From the NCBI GenBank assembly GCA_030428615.1, contig JAUIDN010000016.1, positions 1 to 64,000 on the forward strand: a DNA stretch of 64,000 bases, in the 5' to 3' direction. Both the position numbers and the translations under genes were made by a program. The notes beneath the pieces are model-generated. The model saw nothing but the letters and a program-made list of their open reading frames with translations. It had not been told where the DNA came from and did no database searches. This document shows, one piece after another, positions 56,800 to 64,000 of the stretch. The stretch is from Alphaproteobacteria bacterium. GTDB lineage: Bacteria > Pseudomonadota > Alphaproteobacteria > Sphingomonadales > Emcibacteraceae. Within the stretch, counting starts at the first letter, position 1. The number at the start of each line of letters is the position of its first letter.

Positions 56800-57378
56800 A
56801 TGAGAATTACTGTTACTGGAAAACAATTGGATGTGGGCACTTCATTAAGAGAGCATGTCGAATCCCGTCTTGAGGGAAGTGTGAAAAAATATTTCAGTCA
56901 TACAATTGAAGGGGACGTCACCCTGTCAAAAAATGCTCATTTATACCGGGCAGATTGCAAAATTCATATTGGTCACGGCATTTACTTACAGTCAGGTTCC
57001 GAAGAAACTGATATTTATGCTGCGTTTGATGCCGCTGCAGACAAACTTGAAACAAGGCTTCGTCGCTATAAAAGACGTATTACAAACCATCACAAGGAAA
57101 GAAGTAACAGCAAAGAAGATCTGAACGCTGTTTATAAGGCTCAATACAACGTCTTTGATGTGTCTGACGACAAAGAAGTAGAACCGGAAGGTATGCCCGT
57201 GATCATCGCCGAAATGAATATGGATATTCCGGAAGTAACCGTCAGCGACGCTGTGATGAGACTGGACCTCGGAGACCTGCAAACATTGATGTTCCGCAAC
57301 AGCGGTCACGGCGGAATCAATGTCGTTTACAGAAGACCTGATGGTAACATCGGCTGGATCGATCCAAAAGTGTCATAA
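56800..57378 (+). CDS. hpf: Long ribosome hibernation-promoting factor
   Basis: 192 residues: an N-terminal HPF/RaiA domain (MRITVTGKQLDVGTSLREHVESR, about 1-100), a linker and the C-terminal dimerisation domain (about 130-190, AVMRLDLGDLQTLMFRNSGHGGINVVYRR). The long form joins two ribosomes into 100S particles in stationary phase or stress. It lies downstream of rpoN but has its own promoter-like sequence. Confidence 0.96.
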   Translation: MRITVTGKQLDVGTSLREHVESRLEGSVKKYFSHTIEGDVTLSKNAHLYRADCKIHIGHGIYLQSGSEETDIYAAFDAAADKLETRLRRYKRRITNHHKERSNSKEDLNAVYKAQYNVFDVSDDKEVEPEGMPVIIAEMNMDIPEVTVSDAVMRLDLGDLQTLMFRNSGHGGINVVYRRPDGNIGWIDPKVS

Positions 57379-57411
57379 ATAAACCAAATAAAAAGAAGAG
57401 ACTTTATCCAC

Positions 57412-57867
57412 ATGGATATTTCAAATCTGATAAATATGGACACGATTTTCCCAAAGCTGAAAGCAACAAGTAAAAAACAGTTGCTGCAGGAATTGGGAAG
57501 TATCGCAAAAACCAAAATTGGCAAACCCGTATATGAAATCGCCAATGTCCTCATGGAGCGCGAAAGACTTGGTTCAACGGGTGTTGGACACGGCGTTGCC
57601 ATTCCACATGGTCGCTTTTCAGATATTGATAATATCTGTGGTATATTCGCCAAGCTTGATAAACCGGTCAATTACGATGCTATCGATGACCAACCCGTTG
57701 ATCTCGTCTTTTTACTACTTGTTCCTGAAGGAGCTGGTGCAGAGCACCTGAAAGCACTCGCAAAAGTATCGCGCGTGTTACGGGATCAGACGATTTGTGA
57801 AAAGTTGCGTGGCACGGATAGCGGCGACGCCATTTACGCCATTTTAAATTCTGCTCAGGCCGCATAA
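57412..57867 (+). CDS. ptsN: Nitrogen-regulatory phosphotransferase EIIA-Ntr
   Basis: 151 residues. The phosphorylated His lies in GVGHGVAIPHGR, and PEGAGAEHLKALAKVSRVLRD is a typical C-terminal block. EIIA-Ntr receives phosphate from NPr and links nitrogen or potassium status to transcription and transport. Position after rpoN-hpf is conserved across proteobacteria. Confidence 0.96.
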   Translation: MDISNLINMDTIFPKLKATSKKQLLQELGSIAKTKIGKPVYEIANVLMERERLGSTGVGHGVAIPHGRFSDIDNICGIFAKLDKPVNYDAIDDQPVDLVFLLLVPEGAGAEHLKALAKVSRVLRDQTICEKLRGTDSGDAIYAILNSAQAA

Positions 57868-57900
57868 AAAAACACTCCGCAACTTTCATTGCGGAGTGTT
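57866..57900. terminator. Rho-independent terminator between ptsN and the TPR-SPOR gene
   Basis: AACACTCCGCAA (57871-57882) pairs with TTGCGGAGTGTT (57889-57900), a perfect 12-bp stem and 6-base loop. The A-run on its left supplies U residues for minus-strand transcripts, so it probably ends both convergent units. Confidence 0.88.
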
Positions 57901-57926
57901 GAAATTTCAAATCATGAATTATCCGT

Positions 57927-59342
57927 CTACACGCCTTCACCCTGAGGTTGAGGCGGTAGTTCCTCGCGGTATTTGAATTGGTCCGCGATGCTCTTATCTT
58001 CCTCGGTTTCCGGAAGGTCACCTTCGGCCACTTCAGGTGGCCTTACCCAACAGTCCGTTCCCAATTCCTGAATTTTCTGACAGGCCACTCGCGCTTCTTC
58101 ATAGCTTGTAAGTGGCCCCGCGTTAAGCCTGTAAAAATATCCATTGGGTTGAGTTTCACGGTCACCAAAATCAATTTCAGAACGCCGTGGTGTCAGATGA
58201 CCGATGATATCAAAATATTTAACTTTCAACTTTTCCCAACCAGGGCGTAATTCTTCCTTAGTACGGTATGCCGCAATCTGCAAAGCCCAGCCTTCCGGCC
58301 CAAGCAAAGCAGGAACACCTGTGTCATCTTCAGGTTCAGGTTCTGGTTCCGGCTCAGGTTCCGCAGCTGCAATAGGCTCAGGTGGCACCTCCACAAGACG
58401 CGCTACAGTGATTGCTCGCGTAAGTTCCTCGTCATCATTATTATAAACTTCGTTTGCCGCATCAGTTTTATCCGTCATGTCACTGCCTGACTGAGTGAGA
58501 ACGGCTTCAAATCGATCATCCGCCGGCATGTTGCTCAGCACGCGGTAATAGTTAAGGTTTTCGTTAGCAATATCGGGACCGCTATCAATTGATAGCAACC
58601 GGGCTGACATTATTTCATTACCCGAAAGAGCATAAGCCATCGCCAGGTTCTGACGGTGAGCCGCCCCTGCATCACGATGCTGCGCAGCTTGTTTCAATAT
58701 TTCAATAGCTTCATCATGGCGTGACTGAAGCGCCAGAGAAAGCCCATAATTATTGAGAATTTTTAAATTATCCGGATCGACCGCTAGGCCGTCCTTATAG
58801 ACCTCAAGAGAGGCAGCGCGATGACCTTGCATATCAAGCGCCAGAGCCAATGTGCTCATCGCATCAACATCACGCGGATTTACACGAACAGCTTGCTGTA
58901 AAAATGGAAGTGCACGTGTTGGGCGATTTAATGCCAGATAATTTGCACCCAATCCTTTAAGAACGCGCGCGTTTTGTCCATTCTTGCTCATTGCCTTCTG
59001 AAAAGCATCATTGGCATCGTTATATTGACCGATAGCGCTTAAGCTTTCACCTAATCCAATCAACGGTTCTATACTGGAGCTGTCATATCTGTGAGCCCGT
59101 CGATAAAGTGGGATGGCAGCATTATGATCTCCCTGCTCCGCCATTTCAATTGCCAACGTAAGGAAACTATTGTCCGTTACCCCAACTTCCACCGCTTCTA
59201 ACGGTGTTCTATTGTCACTCGGCTTATAAACAGCAGTTGTCTGATTATTCATATTTGAATTTGAACAAGCAGCCAGAAAGAGTGATAGAAACAATGCAAT
59301 AAACGACCCAAATTTATATTGTTGCCCTATTTTCAGTTTCAT
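57927..59342 (-). CDS. TPR and SPOR domain lipoprotein
   Basis: The ATG at 59342 has GGAAG seven bases ahead and is followed by a signal peptide with lipobox LAAC. Next come TPR repeats (about 65-260; RAHRYDSSSIEPLIGLGESL, AVRVNPRDVDAMSTLALAL), a glutamate/proline run (PEPEPEPEPE near 340) and a C-terminal SPOR domain (WALQIAAYRTKEEL to DCWVRPP). SPOR domains bind denuded peptidoglycan at the division site, so a role in cell division or envelope assembly is likely. It follows the ParA/RHH pair in the same direction by 64 bases. Confidence 0.88.
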   Translation of the reverse strand: MKLKIGQQYKFGSFIALFLSLFLAACSNSNMNNQTTAVYKPSDNRTPLEAVEVGVTDNSFLTLAIEMAEQGDHNAAIPLYRRAHRYDSSSIEPLIGLGESLSAIGQYNDANDAFQKAMSKNGQNARVLKGLGANYLALNRPTRALPFLQQAVRVNPRDVDAMSTLALALDMQGHRAASLEVYKDGLAVDPDNLKILNNYGLSLALQSRHDEAIEILKQAAQHRDAGAAHRQNLAMAYALSGNEIMSARLLSIDSGPDIANENLNYYRVLSNMPADDRFEAVLTQSGSDMTDKTDAANEVYNNDDEELTRAITVARLVEVPPEPIAAAEPEPEPEPEPEDDTGVPALLGPEGWALQIAAYRTKEELRPGWEKLKVKYFDIIGHLTPRRSEIDFGDRETQPNGYFYRLNAGPLTSYEEARVACQKIQELGTDCWVRPPEVAEGDLPETEEDKSIADQFKYREELPPQPQGEGV

Positions 59343-59406
59343 ATTGTCGCTTCCGTTGTGATGTATCATGATAAATTCCATTTAGACCTTTTGTGTCATT
59401 GTCTTT

Positions 59407-59940
59407 TTATTTTGTAAGACAGTTACAATCACTCAAACCACATACTTTTCCGTCTTTACATAAGTATTTTTCCAAAGCATCCGAAATAATCTCCTGACAA
59501 CTTTTTCGCGAATGAGCAGCATATAATCTTAGCTTCAGATGATCTTCATGCTCCATTCTCAGTGTCATTGCTATGCGCTTGTTCGCCGGCGCATCATTCT
59601 TTTCCGGTGTTATCTCTTTTTTCTTATATGAGTCTGTGTTTTTGATAACGATCTTTTCTTCAGATCGTGACGTCTCTGCTTTTTCTTTAGCTGCGGCATT
59701 TAATACGTCGTTATATTGACGCTTGGTTACATCGTTTATTTCTTTTACAGCCTCAACCAGAATATTTGTATCAGAGTGTTCCGCGTAAAATTCTCTAGCC
59801 GGAAGCGGGGCGCTATCCGTCGCTGCAATTGGGTCAACAGCATGAACTGTCAACCTATGATCCGTGTGAGCGGGTTGCGCCGCGCCTTTTCGCGCAAGCA
59901 ACAAACCGGATAACCGTGCTTCTTTTTTTACTGAACTCAT
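59407..59940 (-). CDS. Ribbon-helix-helix-like protein with a Cys-rich tail, partner of ParA
   Basis: 177 residues from the ATG at 59940, which has AGGAG seven bases upstream. The first ~110 residues are charged and seem disordered. A ribbon-helix-helix-like segment follows (KRIAMTLRMEHEDHLKLRLY), then KSCQEIISDALEKYL and a short tail with four cysteines (LCKDGKVCGLSDCNCLTK). The gene comes 13 bases after parA, so it is the likely DNA-binding partner (ParB-like role). The Cys tail could bind metal or sense redox; that is inference. Confidence 0.75.
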   Translation of the reverse strand: MSSVKKEARLSGLLLARKGAAQPAHTDHRLTVHAVDPIAATDSAPLPAREFYAEHSDTNILVEAVKEINDVTKRQYNDVLNAAAKEKAETSRSEEKIVIKNTDSYKKKEITPEKNDAPANKRIAMTLRMEHEDHLKLRLYAAHSRKSCQEIISDALEKYLCKDGKVCGLSDCNCLTK

Positions 59941-59953
59941 AACTATACTCCTG

Positions 59954-60667
59954 TTAACCTTCCGCCTGACGTCGGCCAAAACCTGTTGTCTGGGCAGGGG
60001 CACGTCTTAGCTGCTGAGCCTGATGCTGAAATACAATTCTTCTGAAATTTTTCTCCAAACGGTCACTTACATATTCCCAAAGAGCGGCCACTTCTTTCGC
60101 TGAACGGCCATTAGGATTAATTTCCATAACAGTTCTTCCATCAATCATACTTGATGCAAAATCCGTGCGTTGATGAATTGTGGATGGTGAAACCGTACCG
60201 TGCTGAGACAACGCAATAGCCGCGTCACTGGTTATTCTTGCGCGGGGTGTTGCAGCGTTTAATACAAACATAAACGGCTTATCACTTCTATCCGCAAGTT
60301 CAACGGTCGCCCCAGCGGCGCGCAAATCATGTGGAGAGGGGCGTGTCGGGATAATAATCAGATCTGAAACGGCAATGACGCTCTGTATCGCCAGTGTAAT
60401 CGCTGGGGGGGTATCGATAATAGCTAGCTTAAATCCCTGCTCACGCAATTGATCAAGGTCGGAAAGAAGCCTAGACACATTTGTCTGTGCAAATGCCGGC
60501 GTTGCTTCTTCTCTTTCATTCCACCATGCGGTGAGGCTGCCTTGCGGGTCTGTATCCACAAGAACCACGGGACCTGCACCCGCCATTTCCGCTTGCACAG
60601 CCAAGTGCCCGCTTAAGGTCGTTTTACCTGACCCACCCTTTTGAGATGTTACTGCTAATACACGCAT
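59954..60667 (-). CDS. ParA/MinD-type partitioning ATPase
   Basis: 237 residues with a deviant Walker A motif SQKGGSGKTTLSGHLA, DTDPQGSLTAWW (Walker A') and IIDTPPAITLAI (Walker B). Such ATPases position chromosomes, plasmids or large protein complexes. No ParB, no iteron origin and no replication gene are nearby, so this is a stand-alone ParA rather than a plasmid remnant. It is followed by a ribbon-helix-helix-like gene. Confidence 0.9.
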   Translation of the reverse strand: MRVLAVTSQKGGSGKTTLSGHLAVQAEMAGAGPVVLVDTDPQGSLTAWWNEREEATPAFAQTNVSRLLSDLDQLREQGFKLAIIDTPPAITLAIQSVIAVSDLIIIPTRPSPHDLRAAGATVELADRSDKPFMFVLNAATPRARITSDAAIALSQHGTVSPSTIHQRTDFASSMIDGRTVMEINPNGRSAKEVAALWEYVSDRLEKNFRRIVFQHQAQQLRRAPAQTTGFGRRQAEG

Positions 60668-60862
60668 TAATCTTACCCCGATTATTAGTTTACTCTATGT
60701 GATCCGGGAGAAGTCATAATCCCTGATAAATCACCCAACATTGCCATAATGCATGATATATCTTAATATTTCGTAAAATATTGCAACTGCAAAATTCAAC
60801 TAAATAATTGAAATTAAAAGATTAATTGTTAAAAATTTAACTAAATTATATGAGAAATCCGC
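60668..60862. promoter_or_regulatory. AT-rich region upstream of parA
   Basis: 195 bases. AATATTT-CGTA-AAATATT (60765-60782) is a perfect inverted repeat with 7-base arms, about 100 bases before parA; it is a possible site for the RHH-like protein. No gene or clear promoter boxes can be named. Confidence 0.4.
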
Positions 60863-62689
60863 CTAAATCGGCTCAGAAGCCGCTAATTTCACAGGAATTA
60901 GGCCACGCACAGAATTACATATGTAAATTTGATCAGCTTCTATTAAATCATTGATATATAATATTTTTTCCTTAGAAAGAATGTCTGGGTCCTCCAGGAC
61001 TGATTGCCGGTATATCCCTGCCAATAGACCACATTCGATAGGCGGCGTGTAAAAAATGCCGCTTTTTTCAACAAACAGATTGGTATAACTTCCTTCGGTG
61101 AGCTGACCTTTTTCATTTTTAAACAACACATCCAAACAATCTGTATTTGCTTTATATCGCTCAAATTCCTTCTGGTAAAAATCACGAAGGGTTGTTTTGT
61201 GAAACAAGTGAACGTCTTCGCTATTAACGGAATTATCCGATACAATGATAATCGCATCCTCCCCATAAGCTGCTTCATTGACCCCTTCCGAAGTAATGGA
61301 GGTGTTCCCAGATTTAGACAGAAGCAGGCGGATTTTTTGAACGCAACCTGTTGTTTTTGAAACATGTTTTACATGATCAAGGAGTTCTTTTCTGATATTT
61401 TTTTCATCATAGAAAAATGAAAAGTAATCAGCAGAGCGCGCGAGACGCTTCATATGTTGATCGAACCCCAAAATACCTTTATCGCTTGTCCATTTCATTG
61501 TTTCGATCAGGTCAAATCTCGGGTATTTCCCGGTAACGAATTTCGCCTTTAACTTACATTCATCATATTCATCTTCAGCAATAGAATCAGCGACGATAGC
61601 GCCTCCAACCCCCAAGTCTGCTTTACCGTGACGATTAATCGAAATTGTTCTGATCGGCACGCTGAAGCACATATCACCCTCAGGCGTAAAATACCCGATA
61701 GCCCCGGTATAAACTCCCCGTTGACGGTTTTCGAGTTCACTTATTATTTGCTGTGCTCTTATTTTTGGCGCACCCGTTACAGAACCGCAGGGAAAAACCG
61801 AAACCAGTATATCCACCGGTGAAAGCCCTGCTTCAACTTTCGCGACAATGGTCGAGGTCATCGTAAAAAGTGTTTGATATTTTTCAACGTCATATAAACT
61901 CTTGACATTTACCGAAGATGGCACTGCAAATTTTGAAAGATCATTGCGCAATAAATCTACAATCATCAAATGTTCTGCTCGTTCCTTCTCACTTTTTAAA
62001 AGGACCTCTGACAAAATCACATCTTCATCGGGTGTTCTTCCTCTTTTGATCGTGCCTTTCATTGGTTTTGTAGTTATTTTATTTCCAGATTTCCTGATGA
62101 ACAATTCAGGACTTAATGAAAGCACGGTGAAGTCATCCGTCTCAAAAAAAGCCGCATATTCCACTTGCTGCGCATTTCTTAAATCGGCATAGAGCGCTTT
62201 CGTCGAGCCTTCAAAATCAAACGAGACTTTTTGCGTATAATTAACCTGATAGATATCACCTGATTTCAAATAGTTCTTAATTTTATCAAATGATTTCTGA
62301 TAAGAGCCCCCATCCTGACTTAACTCAATTTTCTCAAGACTATATGAAGATTTATTTTCAAATGCTCTCCAGTGGCTATCAGCACTCGTCGCGTCAATTA
62401 CTTTACGTTGTTCAAACACCCCCATGTAAATAAACGGGACATCCGGTTTTTCGGGCATATAAGGCTTTAATTTTTCTTCAAAATACAGGCCTGCTTCATA
62501 ACTTATCCATCCGGCTACGTGAAAGTTTTCATCAAGTGCTTTTTTTATCCGATCTAATGCGTCCCTAATTTCACCTGCATCATTAGCCTCTATTATATAG
62601 GCCGGGTCTTCATAAAAATAAGCAGCTTGGCTATTTTTAAGAGTTTGATTATTTTCAAGAAAAAGTGAGAATTTTTTCCCGCTTCCCAT
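60863..62689 (-). CDS. pabB: Aminodeoxychorismate synthase component I fused to aminodeoxychorismate lyase
   Basis: PabB-PabC fusion of 608 residues for 4-aminobenzoate and folate synthesis. The PabB part (about 1-380) has KPMKGTIKRGRTPDED, HLMIVDLLRNDLS, SVFPCGSVTGAPKIRA and the C-terminal GVGGAIVADS. The class IV aminotransferase-like lyase part (about 400-608) ends with QLTEGSYTNLFVEKSG and CGLLAGIYR. The ATG at 62689 is preferred over a TTG six codons upstream, as AGGA lies eight bases ahead. The glutamine amidotransferase PabA is not in the window. Confidence 0.94.
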   Translation of the reverse strand: MGSGKKFSLFLENNQTLKNSQAAYFYEDPAYIIEANDAGEIRDALDRIKKALDENFHVAGWISYEAGLYFEEKLKPYMPEKPDVPFIYMGVFEQRKVIDATSADSHWRAFENKSSYSLEKIELSQDGGSYQKSFDKIKNYLKSGDIYQVNYTQKVSFDFEGSTKALYADLRNAQQVEYAAFFETDDFTVLSLSPELFIRKSGNKITTKPMKGTIKRGRTPDEDVILSEVLLKSEKERAEHLMIVDLLRNDLSKFAVPSSVNVKSLYDVEKYQTLFTMTSTIVAKVEAGLSPVDILVSVFPCGSVTGAPKIRAQQIISELENRQRGVYTGAIGYFTPEGDMCFSVPIRTISINRHGKADLGVGGAIVADSIAEDEYDECKLKAKFVTGKYPRFDLIETMKWTSDKGILGFDQHMKRLARSADYFSFFYDEKNIRKELLDHVKHVSKTTGCVQKIRLLLSKSGNTSITSEGVNEAAYGEDAIIIVSDNSVNSEDVHLFHKTTLRDFYQKEFERYKANTDCLDVLFKNEKGQLTEGSYTNLFVEKSGIFYTPPIECGLLAGIYRQSVLEDPDILSKEKILYINDLIEADQIYICNSVRGLIPVKLAASEPI

Positions 62690-62779
62690 AAGACATCCTG
62701 ACCGCAAAAATTAAAGACACAACAGTTTGTTGTGCCTTTAATTGAAAATATAGCTTTTCCATGTTTATGAAAAGATTAA

Positions 62780-63721
62780 TTATAAATCTTCTATGAACTG
62801 AACCATTCTCTGGCGTTCCGTCTGGGTAGGTAGTCGTCCCCTCAGTGCTCCAACGTTATCAACAACATGGTAATCATTGATGGTACCTGGAATAATGACC
62901 GTTATGTCTGGATGGCCAAGAATGAACTTGAGAAAAAACTTACCCCAGGTATCAACGCCGAAATCCTTCGACCATTCAGGAATTTCGAGCCCCGCACCAG
63001 CTGTCGGGCCAAATAACCCACCCCGAGCGAAAGGTACATTGATCATCACCGCAACGCCGTGTTCTCGTGCCGCCGGAAGAACCCGTTCCTCAACCGAACG
63101 ATCAAGAAGGTTATATTGGCACTGAATAAAATCTATCTTGTTATTTTCAATAACCTTTACCGCGTCATCGTTCTGGCTTTCTCTGAAATGTGTAATGCCG
63201 ACATAACGGACTTTACCCTCTTCACGCAGGCCATTTATCGTATCAAGATGCGCATCCGTGTTCCGTAGGTTATGAACCTGAAGCAAATCAAAACTGTTCG
63301 TCCGCAGGTCTTTAAAAGATTGAGTGTTTTGATCAATCCCCGCCTGCTTACCCCTAATGCTTGTTTTGGTCGCAAGAAAACATTTATCCCTGGCGCCAAG
63401 CTCATCAAGCGCCCGACCAACTATCTGTTCCGCGTCAGAATAGGTGGGGGATGTGTCGATGACGGACCCACCTTCCCTGAAAAGCGCTTCGATTGCTCCC
63501 TTTCTTTTACTGAAATCACCACTTAAATCCCCGAATTCAAGCGCCGTACCGAGGCCAACAGCCGGGATCATCTCACCCGTTGAATGGATTGGACGATGTA
63601 GTAAATCACTTGATTGCGCATTGGCGATACTGCCCAGCCCGCTACTCGCAATGACGCCAGCACCTGCTGCCGCACCTGTCAATTTCAGGAATTCTTTCCT
63701 TGTCATTTTCTCATGGTTCAT
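62780..63721 (-). CDS. Aldo/keto reductase with a Tat-like signal
   Basis: The N-terminus TRKEFLKLTGAAAGAG resembles a twin-arginine signal with Lys in place of the second Arg; the following Ala-rich stretch and ANAQ fit a cleaved signal. The barrel keeps the catalytic set: DTSPTYS (Asp, Tyr), ATKTS (Lys) and LLQVHNLRN (His). The ATG at 63721 is chosen because GGAGGA lies four bases ahead. If exported, it would lack free NADPH, so either the signal is inactive or the cofactor travels bound. Confidence 0.85.
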   Translation of the reverse strand: MNHEKMTRKEFLKLTGAAAGAGVIASSGLGSIANAQSSDLLHRPIHSTGEMIPAVGLGTALEFGDLSGDFSKRKGAIEALFREGGSVIDTSPTYSDAEQIVGRALDELGARDKCFLATKTSIRGKQAGIDQNTQSFKDLRTNSFDLLQVHNLRNTDAHLDTINGLREEGKVRYVGITHFRESQNDDAVKVIENNKIDFIQCQYNLLDRSVEERVLPAAREHGVAVMINVPFARGGLFGPTAGAGLEIPEWSKDFGVDTWGKFFLKFILGHPDITVIIPGTINDYHVVDNVGALRGRLPTQTERQRMVQFIEDL

Positions 63722-63739
63722 TTTATCCTCCATCAATAT

Positions 63740-64000
63740 TTAAGCGCCAAGTTCTTCTTTCTCATGTTTTTTACCCAAACTCCATCCAAGTATACCCCAA
63801 GCAATTGCCAAAGGTACGCCGATCATTGCGATCGCGGCAATTGAAAGCCCCATCACAGAATTTAATCCATTATATAACCATCCGTTAATTACATCCCCGC
63901 CCCTAAAGACAGCGGTATCAATAAAGTTCTTGGATTTGTATTTTTGCTCACGACTGACAATGCTGAATAAATTCTCACGGGATGGCACAAACATACCATA
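63740..64000 (-). CDS. C-terminal end of a membrane carrier, NTP/NTP exchange-like (partial)
   Basis: The frame is open to the window edge, so only the last ~85 residues are seen. SREQKYKSKNFIDTAVFRGGD is a motif I associate with ATP/ADP translocase-like (TLC) carriers of the nucleotide-transporter superfamily. One hydrophobic helix and a charged tail (GKKHEKEELGA) follow. The upstream methionine at 63994 is probably internal. Family call is tentative. Confidence 0.55.
   Translation of the reverse strand, partial: YGMFVPSRENLFSIVSREQKYKSKNFIDTAVFRGGDVINGWLYNGLNSVMGLSIAAIAMIGVPLAIAWGILGWSLGKKHEKEELGA

Noticed and set aside
59407-60862. Plasmid partition locus or integrated plasmid
   Set aside because: No replication gene, iterons or mobility genes nearby; the neighbours are ordinary chromosomal genes.

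Overview
This window looks like a chromosomal segment of a Gram-negative alphaproteobacterium of fairly low GC, probably marine or surface-associated (a Kordiimonas/Emcibacter-like organism would fit, but that is inference). Supporting signs are the lptC-lptA-lptB-rpoN-hpf-ptsN block, hrcA-grpE followed by dnaK-dnaJ, a heat-shock promoter of the alphaproteobacterial RpoH type before dnaK, a fused PabB-PabC and an NDUFA9-like protein. I saw no tRNA, rRNA, CRISPR array, insertion sequence or prophage.

Layout. 1-9.6 kb: a giant cadherin-repeat surface protein (minus strand, running off the left edge) faces a type I secretion operon of two ABC proteins and an HlyD adaptor. 9.6-16.7 kb: housekeeping genes (gshB, a SirB1-like gene, yraN, rsmI, an LpoA-like lipoprotein, hemW, rdgB, rph). 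16.8-22 kb: heat-shock genes. 22-28.3 kb: a MarR regulator and a PLP decarboxylase separated by a perfect FNR/Anr-type box, then a DsbD-like reductase, galE and an NDUFA9-like gene. 28.3-32.5 kb: a BlaI-BlaR1 operon that ends in an M61-like protein lacking its third zinc ligand. 32.6-44.2 kb: a ten-gene minus-strand run for oxidative sugar or glycoside breakdown, facing lacI and a DUF1080 lipoprotein. 44.2-52 kb: glk-pgl-zwf, two sodium:solute symporters and a PQQ-type sugar dehydrogenase. 52-57.9 kb: rnd, the Lpt genes, rpoN, hpf, ptsN. 57.9-64 kb: a TPR-SPOR lipoprotein, a ribbon-helix-helix protein with a ParA, pabBC, a possibly Tat-exported aldo/keto reductase, and the end of a carrier that may be a nucleotide transporter.

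How the parts work together. The 32.6-52 kb region reads as one sugar-use locus. A Tat-dependent FAD dehydrogenase (GMC subunit plus small subunit) probably oxidises sugars or glycosides in the periplasm. Two Tat-tagged isomerase-like TIM barrels, a cytoplasmic paralogue, a Gfo/Idh/MocA oxidoreductase and the DUF1080 protein would process the keto-sugars. SGLT-like uptake and glk-zwf-pgl lead to 6-phosphogluconate. Matching LacI-type palindromes before the oxidoreductase operon and before zwf suggest shared control. The same run continues into an acyl-CoA ligase, a crotonase, a small cupin and an unknown protein, which may deal with an acid part of the substrate.

The best candidates for something undescribed are the BlaI/BlaR1/M61-like trio with its 17-residue repeat tail and operator cluster, the keto-sugar operon with CoA-ligase genes attached, and the paired ABC transporter with matching non-standard signature motifs.
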